Source of the DNA: DLKC01 sp002478885
GTDB lineage: Bacteria; Bacteroidota; Bacteroidia; Chitinophagales; Chitinophagaceae
DNA: 64,000 nt
Direction: 5' to 3'
NCBI GenBank assembly: GCA_046329585.1
Contig: JAXLUI010000001.1
Span: 2,046,001-2,110,000 of the forward strand
Shown one piece after another: positions 46,031 through 54,593 of this stretch (position 1 is the first letter of the stretch; every line of letters begins with the position of its first letter). The position numbers were made by a program, and so were the translations under genes. A model generated the notes under the pieces. It had not been told where the DNA came from, did no database searches, and saw nothing but the letters and a program-made list of their open reading frames with translations.

Positions 46031-46044
46031 CAGTCTGATTAACG

Positions 46045-46425
46045 ATGTCGGCGAGAATCATCATAGGAAAATTTTTCACGTTGATCGTGGCGTTGCAAAT
46101 ACTGAACCTGAGTATCGATGTTCAGAATCACAACCTTACACTTAAAACAACAGATATCGCGCAATTCAATGAAATGAATTCTGTAGCAGAGTTCATCGGT
46201 GAAAAAATGCTGAACCACGACAACGCTTTCCCCGAAAACCCAAAAGGCTCGCACAAAGACGTTCAATTCAATAAGCATACAGATATAAAGATCTCCTGCA
46301 ATGCTGCTCTGCAGTTGCAGGAAAGCCCGCGCAATACGCCTCCCAGTTTTCAAATTCCTTTATCCGAAGACTATACATTTTTATACTTCCGCGAAATAAA
46401 CCCACCTCCGCCTAAGTACTGTTAA
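46045..46425 (+). CDS. Small exported protein leading the metal-efflux operon
   Basis: A 126-residue protein with an N-terminal hydrophobic segment (IIIGKFFTLIVALQILNLSI) and a His/Asn-rich body containing HDN, SHKD and NKHTDIKISC, ending PPPPKYC. I recognise no domain. Its stop is about 55 bp before the outer-membrane channel gene, so it belongs to the czcCBA-like operon. The His and Cys residues could bind metal in the periplasm; that is inference from context. Confidence 0.7.
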   Translation: MSARIIIGKFFTLIVALQILNLSIDVQNHNLTLKTTDIAQFNEMNSVAEFIGEKMLNHDNAFPENPKGSHKDVQFNKHTDIKISCNAALQLQESPRNTPPSFQIPLSEDYTFLYFREINPPPPKYC

Positions 46426-46479
46426 TTGCATAGCAGTAATAATACTGCATTTATTCAATTCCCTTTAAAAGCATTTAAC

Positions 46480-47784
46480 ATGGCGAAATTTCACTTCAAA
46501 TTCGCCTGCACAGCTTTATTAGTTGGTGTTTCATTCTTTAACCCTGCATTTTCAGCTTACGAACGTGACAGCTCAACACAAAAGGATACACTTTACTTAA
46601 CACTGCTGCAGGCCGACAGGCTCTTTATCGATAGCAACCTTTTATTATTAGCAGCGCACTACAATGTTGATGCAAACAATGCATTAATCGGGCAGGCTAA
46701 ACTTTGGAACAATCCAGTGCTTAATACCGACCAGGTAATCAACGCCGGTGGTAAATTTTTTCCTTACGGCAAAAACCCCGATGGCACTTATAATGGCCAG
46801 TACTATATCCAAATACAACAACTCATCAGTACAGCCGGCAAAAGAAGTAAGTTGGTAAAACTGGCGTCTACCAACGCAAAACTGGCAGAACTGCAGCTAC
46901 AGGATGCAATGCGGTCACTTCGGCTGCAACTGCATACAGATTATTTTTCGTTGCAACAACTGGTCAGCATCGGCCGACTATATGGTGGACAAATGGAAAA
47001 GCTAAACGCTTTGCTGCAGGGCATGAAGGCCCAGCTGGATGCAGGCAACATTGCGCAGCGGGACTTTCTTCGGGTACAGTCGCTGGTTGTCGCCCTGCAA
47101 CAAGACATCACAGAAAATAACCGGGCGATGGAAGACGCGGCTGCAGACCTTAGGATCTTGCTAAAGCTAAAAGGCGATACACAAATCATACCGGTTGATT
47201 CACTCAGTCAATCTGTTGAAACACCAGCACTGGAAACCTGTATAAACGCAGCACTGATAAATAATCCCGATTACCTGGCGCAACAGCAACAACTGGTATT
47301 TCAACAGCAGAACCTTAGTTACCAGCAGGCATTGAAAACACCTGACATAACCATTAGCCCGGAATTTGACCGCAATAGCCAGTTTGCCCAAAACTTTTTT
47401 GGTCTGGGCATTTCGCTGCCGCTGCCGGTCTTTAACAAAAACCAGGGTAATATTAAGTCCGCGGCCATGAACATAAAAGAAGCCGAAGCCGTAGTTAATA
47501 ACGCGAATATTACTTTACAGAACAATGTAACTGCAGCATACAAAAAGCTACAGCTCACACAATACCAAAATAACACATCTCAAAAAGATTTCTACAGCAC
47601 TTATAAAATACTTTTCGACAATATGCTTAAAAGCTACAAACAAAAGCAGGTAAGCCTGGTCGATTTCGTGGATTTCTATACTGCTTTCACGGAAACTGAA
47701 TTGAGGCGTATTCAGCAACAGTTTAACCTGCAAACCGCCAGGGAAGAACTCAATTATCAAACAGGCATAAACATCATTCAATAA
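46480..47784 (+). CDS. Outer-membrane efflux channel, TolC/CzcC type
   Basis: A 434-residue TolC-family channel with signal peptide MAKFHFKFACTALLVGVSFF...FSA. I use the ATG at 46480; the open frame from a TTG at 46426 adds a non-signal leader. Long amphipathic helical repeats (LRLQLHTDYFSLQQLVSIG; EARL-type coiled coils) and the second-half repeat FGLGISLPLPVFNKNQGNI are typical of CzcC/CusC. It should form the exit duct for the RND pump encoded downstream. The adaptor gene starts 12 bp later. Confidence 0.9.
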   Translation: MAKFHFKFACTALLVGVSFFNPAFSAYERDSSTQKDTLYLTLLQADRLFIDSNLLLLAAHYNVDANNALIGQAKLWNNPVLNTDQVINAGGKFFPYGKNPDGTYNGQYYIQIQQLISTAGKRSKLVKLASTNAKLAELQLQDAMRSLRLQLHTDYFSLQQLVSIGRLYGGQMEKLNALLQGMKAQLDAGNIAQRDFLRVQSLVVALQQDITENNRAMEDAAADLRILLKLKGDTQIIPVDSLSQSVETPALETCINAALINNPDYLAQQQQLVFQQQNLSYQQALKTPDITISPEFDRNSQFAQNFFGLGISLPLPVFNKNQGNIKSAAMNIKEAEAVVNNANITLQNNVTAAYKKLQLTQYQNNTSQKDFYSTYKILFDNMLKSYKQKQVSLVDFVDFYTAFTETELRRIQQQFNLQTAREELNYQTGINIIQ

Positions 47785-47796
47785 ATATACCCGGCT

Positions 47797-48894
47797 ATGC
47801 AACTAAAATATTTTTTCATCTGTGCAATGCTTACAATCATGGCCTCCTGCAAGGAAAAGCAGGCAGATACCGCTCCGGCAGCAAAAAAATATTGCCTCAG
47901 CGATACCATGAAGAAAATGATTACGCTCGATACGGTCCAGTATTGCAACATAAGCAAAACAACAAAACTCAGCGGACAGGTAAGTTTCGACCAGAATAAG
48001 GTTGTTAAGATATTTCCCCGCAGTAGCGGCCAGGTAATCGAATGTAAGGTTTCGCTCGGCGATAAAGTTTATGCCGGCCAGGTTCTTGCCATAGTCAAAA
48101 GTGCAGATGTTGCCGGCAGCTATGCCGATCTTGAAAGCGCAGATGCCGACATTACAACTGCAAAACGTGAACTCGACAATGCAGAATCACTTTATAAAAA
48201 CGGTATCAGCAGCGAGAGAGAATATACCGAGGCAAAAGACAATTATGCAAAAGCACTAGCTGCAAAAAAGAAGATTCAATCACTCATCAATATAAACGGC
48301 GGTGCAAGTGCAAATGCTTCAGGTACCTACGTGCTCACTGCTCCTATCGATGGATTTATCGTGGAGAAAAACACGAACGCAGGCAGCTTCATACGCGCCG
48401 ATAATGCAGAAAGCCTCTTCACCATCTCCGATTTAAAAGACGTTTGGGTAATTGCCAACGTATTTGAAAATGATATTGCAAAAGTGCATGTGCAAAGCAA
48501 TGTACAGGTTACCACCATTGCGTACCCCGATAAAATTTATAATGGCACTGTTGATAATGTCAGCAGCACATTGGATCCCGAAGACAAAACATTGAAAGTG
48601 CGCATTAAACTCAGCAACCCCGATATGCTGCTGAAGCCGGAAATGTTTGCAACCGTAATGGTCAGCGATACCACCGGCATGCAATCAACCTGCATACCAT
48701 CAGGTGCTATCATAGCAGACAACGGCATGAACTACGTAATCGCATACAACAGCGACTGCGATTTAAAAGTAATGCCCGTAAACATCATCAGCGTGGAGGA
48801 CAACAAAACATTTATCCAAAGTACCATCAGGCCGGGGCAGTTGGTGGTAACAGGAAACGAATTATTACTCTACCAGCAGTTGATGGGTGAATAA
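47797..48894 (+). CDS. RND efflux periplasmic adaptor, CzcB type
   Basis: A 365-residue membrane-fusion lipoprotein (lipobox TIMASC). A barrel-sandwich half (VIECKVSLGDKVYAGQVLAIV) leads to a helical hairpin (ADITTAKRELDNAESLYKNGISSEREYTEAKDNYAKAL), the returning half (YVLTAPIDGFIVEKN) and a beta-barrel. It links pump and channel. Repeat copy 16 separates it from the pump gene by 262 bp, although all three are co-directional. Confidence 0.92.
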   Translation: MQLKYFFICAMLTIMASCKEKQADTAPAAKKYCLSDTMKKMITLDTVQYCNISKTTKLSGQVSFDQNKVVKIFPRSSGQVIECKVSLGDKVYAGQVLAIVKSADVAGSYADLESADADITTAKRELDNAESLYKNGISSEREYTEAKDNYAKALAAKKKIQSLININGGASANASGTYVLTAPIDGFIVEKNTNAGSFIRADNAESLFTISDLKDVWVIANVFENDIAKVHVQSNVQVTTIAYPDKIYNGTVDNVSSTLDPEDKTLKVRIKLSNPDMLLKPEMFATVMVSDTTGMQSTCIPSGAIIADNGMNYVIAYNSDCDLKVMPVNIISVEDNKTFIQSTIRPGQLVVTGNELLLYQQLMGE

Positions 48895-48912
48895 TGAATA
48901 ATAAAAATGTTG

Positions 48913-49122
48913 AACCCGGCAACAGCACAGGCATTGGGCTTCCGTTGCGCGATAGTGCCGGCTTATCCGCCATCACAAGCTTGTACGGCAGCATACAAGT
49001 CAGCAAGTTCTGAGTTCGAAAGCAAGCTATCATTGAGGAAAGAGCTTTTGGTCTTGTTGAATTCCGGACCAAGTGTTCCAGTGTGCGACGCAAGAGGCGA
49101 TGCCAAAGGCACCGCAGCCGGC
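48913..49122. repeat. Dispersed intergenic repeat, copy 16 (inside the efflux operon)
   Basis: Box CCCGGC at 48915 (20 nt after the adaptor stop), the segment GCGCGATAGTGCCGGCTTAT (48947) as in copy 15, a degenerate left arm (CATCACAAGCTTGTAC), then a reverse A arm at 49074-49093 (GTGTGCGACGCAAG), GGCGATGCC and box GCCGGC at 49117. It is about 210 bp long and ends 34 bp before the pump ATG. Confidence 0.8.
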
Positions 49123-49156
49123 ATCAAAAAAAACAACAACATATCAATCGGTATAA

Positions 49157-52100
49157 ATGAACAAGTTTATAAAAAGCATTATCCACTTTTCACTGCGGCA
49201 TCGTTACCTTGTTTTTTTTCTCACAGCGGTAATGGCTGTAATAGGGTATGTGAGTTATAAGAATACGGCCGTGGAAACTTTCCCCGACGTAACGAATACG
49301 CAGATCATCATTATTGCACAATGGCCCGGCCGCAGTGCTGAAGAAGTAGAAAAGTTTGTCACGATCCCGATGGAAACCGTGCTCAACTCGGTACAGAAAA
49401 AAGCCAACCTGCGTACCACATCATCTTACGGCCTGTCTTATGTACGGATTATTTTTGATGATGATGTCGACGATGCCTTTGCAAGGCAACAGGTGTTAAG
49501 CCGGCTTGTGAATGCAGAACTGCCCGATGATGTAAAACCGGAAGTGGAGCCGCCTTATGGGCCAACAGGCGAAATATACCGTTACACTTTACACAGCGAT
49601 GCAAGAAATATACGTGACCTTACGGCCATACAGGATTGGGTGCTCGACAGGCAATTCAAATCAATTCCCGGTGTTGCCGATGTAAACAGTTTTGGCGGCG
49701 AGGAAAAAACATTCGAAATAAGCGTGAACCCAAATCTGCTCGTAAAATATGGGCTTACTTCCCTTGATGTTTATAACGCTGTGGCAAAGAGTAATATCAA
49801 TGTTGGTGGCGATGTAATTGAAAAAAACGGTCAGGCTTATGTAGTACGTGGCATCGGCCTGTTGAACGACACAAGCGAAATTGAAAATGTGATCATCACC
49901 AAGTTAAAAGGTGTGCCCATCCTGGTAAAGAATGTGGCTGAAGTGCATGAAGCCGGCAAGCCAAGACTGGGACAGGTTTCAAGAGATACCAGCAACGATG
50001 TGATAGAGGGGATCGTGGTTATGCGCAAAGGCGAGAATCCCACTGATGTGCTTGATAAAATCCACGATAAAGTAACTGAACTGAACACCAACATTCTCCC
50101 GAAAGATGTAAAAATTGTGCCTTTCTATGACCGCACAAACCTGATGGATCTTGCCACTGAAACGGTATTGCATAATCTCGCTGAAGGCATTATCCTCGTT
50201 ACAGTTATTGTAATGCTTTTTATGGCAGACTGGCGAACGACGATTACCGTAAGCATTATTATTCCGCTTGCGCTGCTGTTCGCATTTATATGCATGCGCA
50301 TAAAGGGTATGACGGCAAACCTGCTTTCCATGGGTGCGGTTGACTTTGGTATCATCATCGATGGCGCCGTTGTAATGGTAGAGGGTTTGTTTGTTGCACT
50401 CGACAGCAAAGCGAGAGAAGTGGGTATGGAAAAGTTCAACAAACTCGCCAAGTTAAGTTTGTTCAAAAATACCGGGACAGAAATGGGCAAAGCCATTTTC
50501 TTTTCAAAGCTCATTATTATCACTTGTCTTATCCCCATCTTCTCTTTCGAAAAAGTCGAAGGCAAAATGTTTTCCCCGCTTGCCTGGACGCTTGCATTCG
50601 CATTACTTGGGGCGCTGCTGCTCACACTTACATTCGTACCAGCACTCAGCAGCATCCTGTTAAGAAAAAATGTTCGGGAGAAACACAACCCGGTGGTATC
50701 GTTCTTCGAGAACGGCATAAAGAAAATATTTCAGAAAGCATACGCGGCCCCAAAAACTAGTATCCTTATCGCGATCAGTGTCATGCTGGCAACATTTCTT
50801 TCGGTGAGTTTGCTGGGCACCGAATTTTTGCCCCAACTCAACGAAGGGGCGCTTTGGGTAGAGGCCGAATTACCCATGAGTGTAAGCCTTCCTCAAAGTG
50901 TTGACATCTCCGATAAAATGGTGCAGATACTCCGCGAATTCCCCGAAGTAAAACAAACACTCTCACAGGTTGGAAGAACCAATGATGGAACAGATCCAAA
51001 AGGCTTTTTTGATGTGCAGATACAGGTTGACCTAAAACCAAAAAGTGAATGGCGCAAAGGCATTACGGAAGATGAACTGATCGACGCCATAGACAAGCAA
51101 TTAAAAAAAATACCGGGTATCGTTTATAACTACTCGCAACCGATCCGCGACAATGTAGAAGAAGCAGTGGCGGGGTTAAATGCATCGATGGCCGCAAAAA
51201 TTTATGGTCCTGATTTCAAGGTGCTGGATAGTCTTGCAGATCTTGTAAAGAAACAACTACTCACAGTAAACGGCGTCGCTGACCTTGGCGTTTTACGTAA
51301 CCTTGGGCAGCCTGAGTTTCGCATAGAACTCGATCAGCAAAAAATGGCATTGTATGGTGTTAATACTGCCGACGCCCAATCAGTGATAGAAATGGCCGTC
51401 GGCGGAAAAGCGGCAACAGAACTTTATGAAGGAGAAAGAAAGTTCGACATACGCATCCGCTACCAGAAAGACTTTCGCGACACCAAAGAAGAGATCGAAA
51501 AGTTAATGGTGCCAACACAGGATAGCGCAAAAGTGCCCATCAGCGAGATATCTACTATCAAACAGATCACAGGCCCGGCATTTATCTACCGCGACAACAA
51601 CAGCAGGTACATTGGTGTAAAATTTTCCGTGCGTGAAAGAGATCTTGGCAGCACTATTGAAGAGGCGCAAAATAAAGTAAACGCAGCCATAAAATTCCCG
51701 CCCGGCTACCAGGTTAAATGGGTTGGGGAATTTGAGAACCAGGTTCGCGCTACCAACACGCTAAAGCATGTGGTGCCATTATGCCTGCTTGCCATTTTTC
51801 TTATACTCTTTATCACTTATGGCAATGTAAAAGATGCCGTGCTTACCATTCTTAATGTGCCTTTTGCTCTAATCGGTGGTATACTTGCACTTCATATCAC
51901 ACATACCAATTTCAGCATCAGCGCAGGTATTGGCTTCATCGCGTTGTTTGGCGTTTGTATCCAAAACGGCGTTATACTTATCAGCGTTTTCAGGAAAAAC
52001 CTCGAACACAAAATGCACCTCGACGACGCCATTCTTTCGGGTGTAATCTCGAGGGTACGGCCGGTAGTAATGACGGCGATCATGGCCGCAATAGGCTTGT

Positions 52101-52297
52101 TGCCCGCAGCCATGTCAACAGGCATTGGCAGTGAAACGCAAAAGCCCCTGGCGATCGTCGTTATCGGCGGTCTCATTACTTCTACGATTCTAACATTGCT
52201 CATACTTCCCATCATATATGCAGGCATTCATAACCTTTTACACAAACGAAGAAACTGGGGCAAGCTGCGAAAGATCGGGATAGTCAAAAAATCATGA
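49157..52297 (+). CDS. Heavy-metal RND efflux pump, CzcA type
   Basis: A 1046-residue inner-membrane proton-driven pump with 12 predicted membrane segments and two large periplasmic loops (start KFIKSIIHFSLRHRYLVFFL; ETFPDVTNTQIII). The helix-4 motif VDFGIIIDGAVVMVEG (about 394-409) has the DFG...DGAV form of CzcA/HME divalent-cation pumps, unlike the AMVDAAIV form of CusA copper/silver pumps, so Co/Zn/Cd/Ni export is the likelier job. It completes the operon with the channel and adaptor. Metal specificity is inferred from this motif only. Confidence 0.93.
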   Translation: MNKFIKSIIHFSLRHRYLVFFLTAVMAVIGYVSYKNTAVETFPDVTNTQIIIIAQWPGRSAEEVEKFVTIPMETVLNSVQKKANLRTTSSYGLSYVRIIFDDDVDDAFARQQVLSRLVNAELPDDVKPEVEPPYGPTGEIYRYTLHSDARNIRDLTAIQDWVLDRQFKSIPGVADVNSFGGEEKTFEISVNPNLLVKYGLTSLDVYNAVAKSNINVGGDVIEKNGQAYVVRGIGLLNDTSEIENVIITKLKGVPILVKNVAEVHEAGKPRLGQVSRDTSNDVIEGIVVMRKGENPTDVLDKIHDKVTELNTNILPKDVKIVPFYDRTNLMDLATETVLHNLAEGIILVTVIVMLFMADWRTTITVSIIIPLALLFAFICMRIKGMTANLLSMGAVDFGIIIDGAVVMVEGLFVALDSKAREVGMEKFNKLAKLSLFKNTGTEMGKAIFFSKLIIITCLIPIFSFEKVEGKMFSPLAWTLAFALLGALLLTLTFVPALSSILLRKNVREKHNPVVSFFENGIKKIFQKAYAAPKTSILIAISVMLATFLSVSLLGTEFLPQLNEGALWVEAELPMSVSLPQSVDISDKMVQILREFPEVKQTLSQVGRTNDGTDPKGFFDVQIQVDLKPKSEWRKGITEDELIDAIDKQLKKIPGIVYNYSQPIRDNVEEAVAGLNASMAAKIYGPDFKVLDSLADLVKKQLLTVNGVADLGVLRNLGQPEFRIELDQQKMALYGVNTADAQSVIEMAVGGKAATELYEGERKFDIRIRYQKDFRDTKEEIEKLMVPTQDSAKVPISEISTIKQITGPAFIYRDNNSRYIGVKFSVRERDLGSTIEEAQNKVNAAIKFPPGYQVKWVGEFENQVRATNTLKHVVPLCLLAIFLILFITYGNVKDAVLTILNVPFALIGGILALHITHTNFSISAGIGFIALFGVCIQNGVILISVFRKNLEHKMHLDDAILSGVISRVRPVVMTAIMAAIGLLPAAMSTGIGSETQKPLAIVVIGGLITSTILTLLILPIIYAGIHNLLHKRRNWGKLRKIGIVKKS

Positions 52298-52388
52298 TCA
52301 TTTTATAAGGGGAAACAAAACACAAAGTCATACTGAAAAGTGTGGCTTTATTTTTTGTGCCAGGCAATATTGTCGCTATTAAGCTTTA

Positions 52389-52430
52389 GTTGCGTCGCAC
52401 TCTTGTACAACATATCGTTGCGCAGCGACC
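52389..52430. repeat. Dispersed intergenic repeat, copy 17 (arm A plus remnant)
   Basis: A perfect arm A at 52389-52408 followed by ACAACATATCGTTGCGCAGCG, which may be a worn partner arm. No clear outer box. It lies between the convergent pump gene and TMEM220 gene. Confidence 0.65.
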
Positions 52431-52464
52431 CTTTAACCATACCTGTTTCTATACACACCATAAA

Positions 52465-52491
52465 AAAACCGGCTGCTGAACAGTCGGTTTT
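52465..52491 (-). terminator. Intrinsic terminator between czcA-like and TMEM220 genes
   Basis: AACCGGCTG / CAGTCGGTT stem (one G-T pair) with a five-base loop and A/T runs on both sides, so it can serve the leftward gene and possibly the rightward pump operon. Confidence 0.7.
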
Positions 52492-52514
52492 CTATCAAAA
52501 GAAACAGCATCGTA

Positions 52515-52904
52515 TTATACAGTAGCAGCTTTTTTGTGCTGCGATTTTGCATAAAAAAGATTGATAATCAATACCCCTATAAGAATTACCAGTCCAAAGA
52601 ATTCCCTGCTTTCCTCGATCCAGGGCTTTTCTGCTTTCATTGTTTCTGCAATGTTCTCTGCATGGTGCACTTCCACCCAGTCAATCAGCCCGTTTGCATC
52701 AAATATTTTGTATACCGCATAAACCGCATAAACGATAATTCCGCCAACATATAGCTTCGGGTAAAACTTATGCTTCGCGGCCTGCCAGCAAAGTACAGCA
52801 GTATATAAATAAATTGGCATCCACCAGTAAGGGTCAGGATCATTGTATTGTAGGGCCGCAAAGACAACAAAAACAAAACAGAAAAAATAATTAAAAACTT
52901 TCAT
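52515..52904 (-). CDS. TMEM220-family small membrane protein
   Basis: A 129-residue protein with about four membrane segments. LQYNDPDPYWWMPIYLY is the TMEM220-type motif; WIEESREFFGLVI precedes the last helix and the C-terminus is basic. No biochemical role is known to me. It appears to be a single-gene unit with its own terminator; the 60-bp upstream gap contains nothing I can name. Confidence 0.75.
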   Translation of the reverse strand: MKVFNYFFCFVFVVFAALQYNDPDPYWWMPIYLYTAVLCWQAAKHKFYPKLYVGGIIVYAVYAVYKIFDANGLIDWVEVHHAENIAETMKAEKPWIEESREFFGLVILIGVLIINLFYAKSQHKKAATV

Positions 52905-52964
52905 GGCAAAATTTTAAGATACTAAAGATAACAGAAATCACTATCTGGCAAGTATGAAAAACCA

Positions 52965-53687
52965 TCAGTTAAAATCCTGTGTTAATAATGGTTCCAGCGT
53001 TTTCATAGCAGCTTTGAATATCTCAGCGCCGTATGCTGCAGAACCGTTGAACGGATGCTCGCCGTTAACTCCGGTAAGCACCGATTGGTCGCCTTCTTTA
53101 AAAACAGAAAGGTCAACCAGCGAACCGGCTACATGCATGCTGATGGAAGTTTCATTCTTCGCGGCATGGTCGGTCATATAACTCCACTCCTTTTTAACGC
53201 TGTCGGTCACTCCAAATAACTTAAGACCAAACTGCTCTTCCCATGCAGGTATCATCTCCGTCCATATTCTTCGTGAGGGGCCGTGACCATCGGCATAGAC
53301 AGCTCTAAAACCTGCCCTTTTCAACTGGTCGACAATATTTTTAAGCAGTTCTTTAAAAAACCCATCGCTGACCCAGTAGCAACTCCCGGTGAGTTGTTTG
53401 TTGGGATTGGTCGATTTTGCATAGTCCATCCCTATAAGATAGCTTCCATCTTCCATATCCATTCTGCGGTCGGGCCCGAGAAACAGTGGCGGCAAAACTA
53501 TTCCGCCAAATTGCTCGGCGCAGGCGATCATCAATGCCTCACTTTGAATGGCGTCGGCACCAAGGGGCAGGTGCTCGCCATGCCATTCGAGTGTGCCCAA
53601 TGGTAGATAGGCAAGCGGATTTTCTTTTAACCGCTGGCGGAATGCTTCGGGTCTTAATTCAGCATATTTCACATTATACTGCTCCAT
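52965..53687 (-). CDS. Creatininase-family amidohydrolase
   Basis: A 240-residue metal-dependent amidohydrolase of the creatininase / MftE-like family. PLGTLEWHGEHLPLGAD supplies candidate metal ligands E34, H36 and D45; ADGHGP is the second site motif. I start at 53687 (MEQYNVKYAELRP). The longer frame to 53783 begins with TTG-CGT-CGC inside arm A of repeat copy 18 and is probably not coding. The substrate is unknown; creatinine itself is only one possibility in this family. Confidence 0.85.
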   Translation of the reverse strand: MEQYNVKYAELRPEAFRQRLKENPLAYLPLGTLEWHGEHLPLGADAIQSEALMIACAEQFGGIVLPPLFLGPDRRMDMEDGSYLIGMDYAKSTNPNKQLTGSCYWVSDGFFKELLKNIVDQLKRAGFRAVYADGHGPSRRIWTEMIPAWEEQFGLKLFGVTDSVKKEWSYMTDHAAKNETSISMHVAGSLVDLSVFKEGDQSVLTGVNGEHPFNGSAAYGAEIFKAAMKTLEPLLTQDFN

Positions 53688-53740
53688 GTCGAAAGTTTTT
53701 TCTAAAGTAAATCTTTTAGCGATGCGGGGAGCTTGCCATG

Positions 53741-53813
53741 CAGGTGCTGCATATTGTTCGGAACGCACAAGCGTGCGACGCAACCGGTGATGCTATGTGT
53801 TGGTAAGCCCGGT
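53741..53813. repeat. Dispersed intergenic repeat, copy 18 (compact)
   Basis: Degenerate arm GGTGCTGCATATTGTTC (53743-53759), five-base loop, then reverse A arm at 53765-53784 (GCACAAGCGTGCGACGCAAC) and box AGCCCGGTT at 53806, 22 nt on. It is close to copy 8 in layout and lies between divergent genes. Confidence 0.78.
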
Positions 53814-53944
53814 TCAAAAATATTGTGCTTGTTGCGATTCTTATCTACGCTTTAACAATTTTTCTAAATGTTTCTTAAAAAGGCCGGCAGTAGTTAACCC
53901 TGCTATAGTTTATGGGTCTTTATTAAAACGCATAAAAATTTATA

Positions 53945-54583
53945 ATGAAAAAACTTAGTATCGTGTTTTTGGTTAGCGCTGTTTCAACCTTTTGGTTTGC
54001 GGGTTGCAGCAAAGAACCATTAAACCATCTTACCGCAGAAGAAACGAGGATCTACGTGACCAATTACGATTCGGTTGCCAATTTCAGTGCATACAAGACC
54101 TATAGCATAGCAGACTCCGTTGCAGTGATAGACAATGGCCAACACTCCCGGGCGCTCTCCGCCTCGGACCAGGCCTATATTGATGCCGTGAACAAGTATA
54201 TGCAGCAACGCGGTTATGTGCTTACCACCGCAAATGCGTCGCCCGATCTTGGGCTGACGGTGAACAGGATTTACAATACGGCTACCAGCGTGGTTACGTA
54301 CAACGATTACTACGACACATACTACGGCAGCTATTGGGATCCGTATTATTGGGGCTATGGTGGTTATGGCTACTATGTGCCTTACGGCTACAGCGTTTAC
54401 CAGGTTACGGAAGGGGCTGTTTCAGTTGACATGCTCGATCTGAAGAATGCAAAATCAACCGGTAAAATCGGGCTGGTTTGGAATGGCCTGGTGCGTGGCG
54501 AGGGCATTTTCGCTGAAAGCAATGCAAACGCACAGGTAAAGGCATTATTTGATCAGAGCAGTTATTTAAAAGCAAACAATTAA
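53945..54583 (+). CDS. DUF4136 lipoprotein
   Basis: A 212-residue predicted lipoprotein (lipobox FAGC, Cys21) of the DUF4136 type: NFSAYKTYSIADSVAV near the start, QAYIDAVNKYMQQRGYVLT, a Tyr/Gly/Asp-rich stretch (YYDTYYGSYWDPYYWGYGG, about 122-150) and GKIGLVWNGLVRGEG at the end. Function is unestablished. The next outer-membrane gene begins 10 bp after the stop, so they form a two-gene unit of envelope proteins. Confidence 0.82.
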   Translation: MKKLSIVFLVSAVSTFWFAGCSKEPLNHLTAEETRIYVTNYDSVANFSAYKTYSIADSVAVIDNGQHSRALSASDQAYIDAVNKYMQQRGYVLTTANASPDLGLTVNRIYNTATSVVTYNDYYDTYYGSYWDPYYWGYGGYGYYVPYGYSVYQVTEGAVSVDMLDLKNAKSTGKIGLVWNGLVRGEGIFAESNANAQVKALFDQSSYLKANN

Positions 54584-54593
54584 ACCAGGCACT

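Noticed and set aside
48907..49260. 117-residue ORF spanning repeat copy 16 and the czcA-like start
   Set aside because: Its residues derive from the repeat and an out-of-frame reading of the pump gene.
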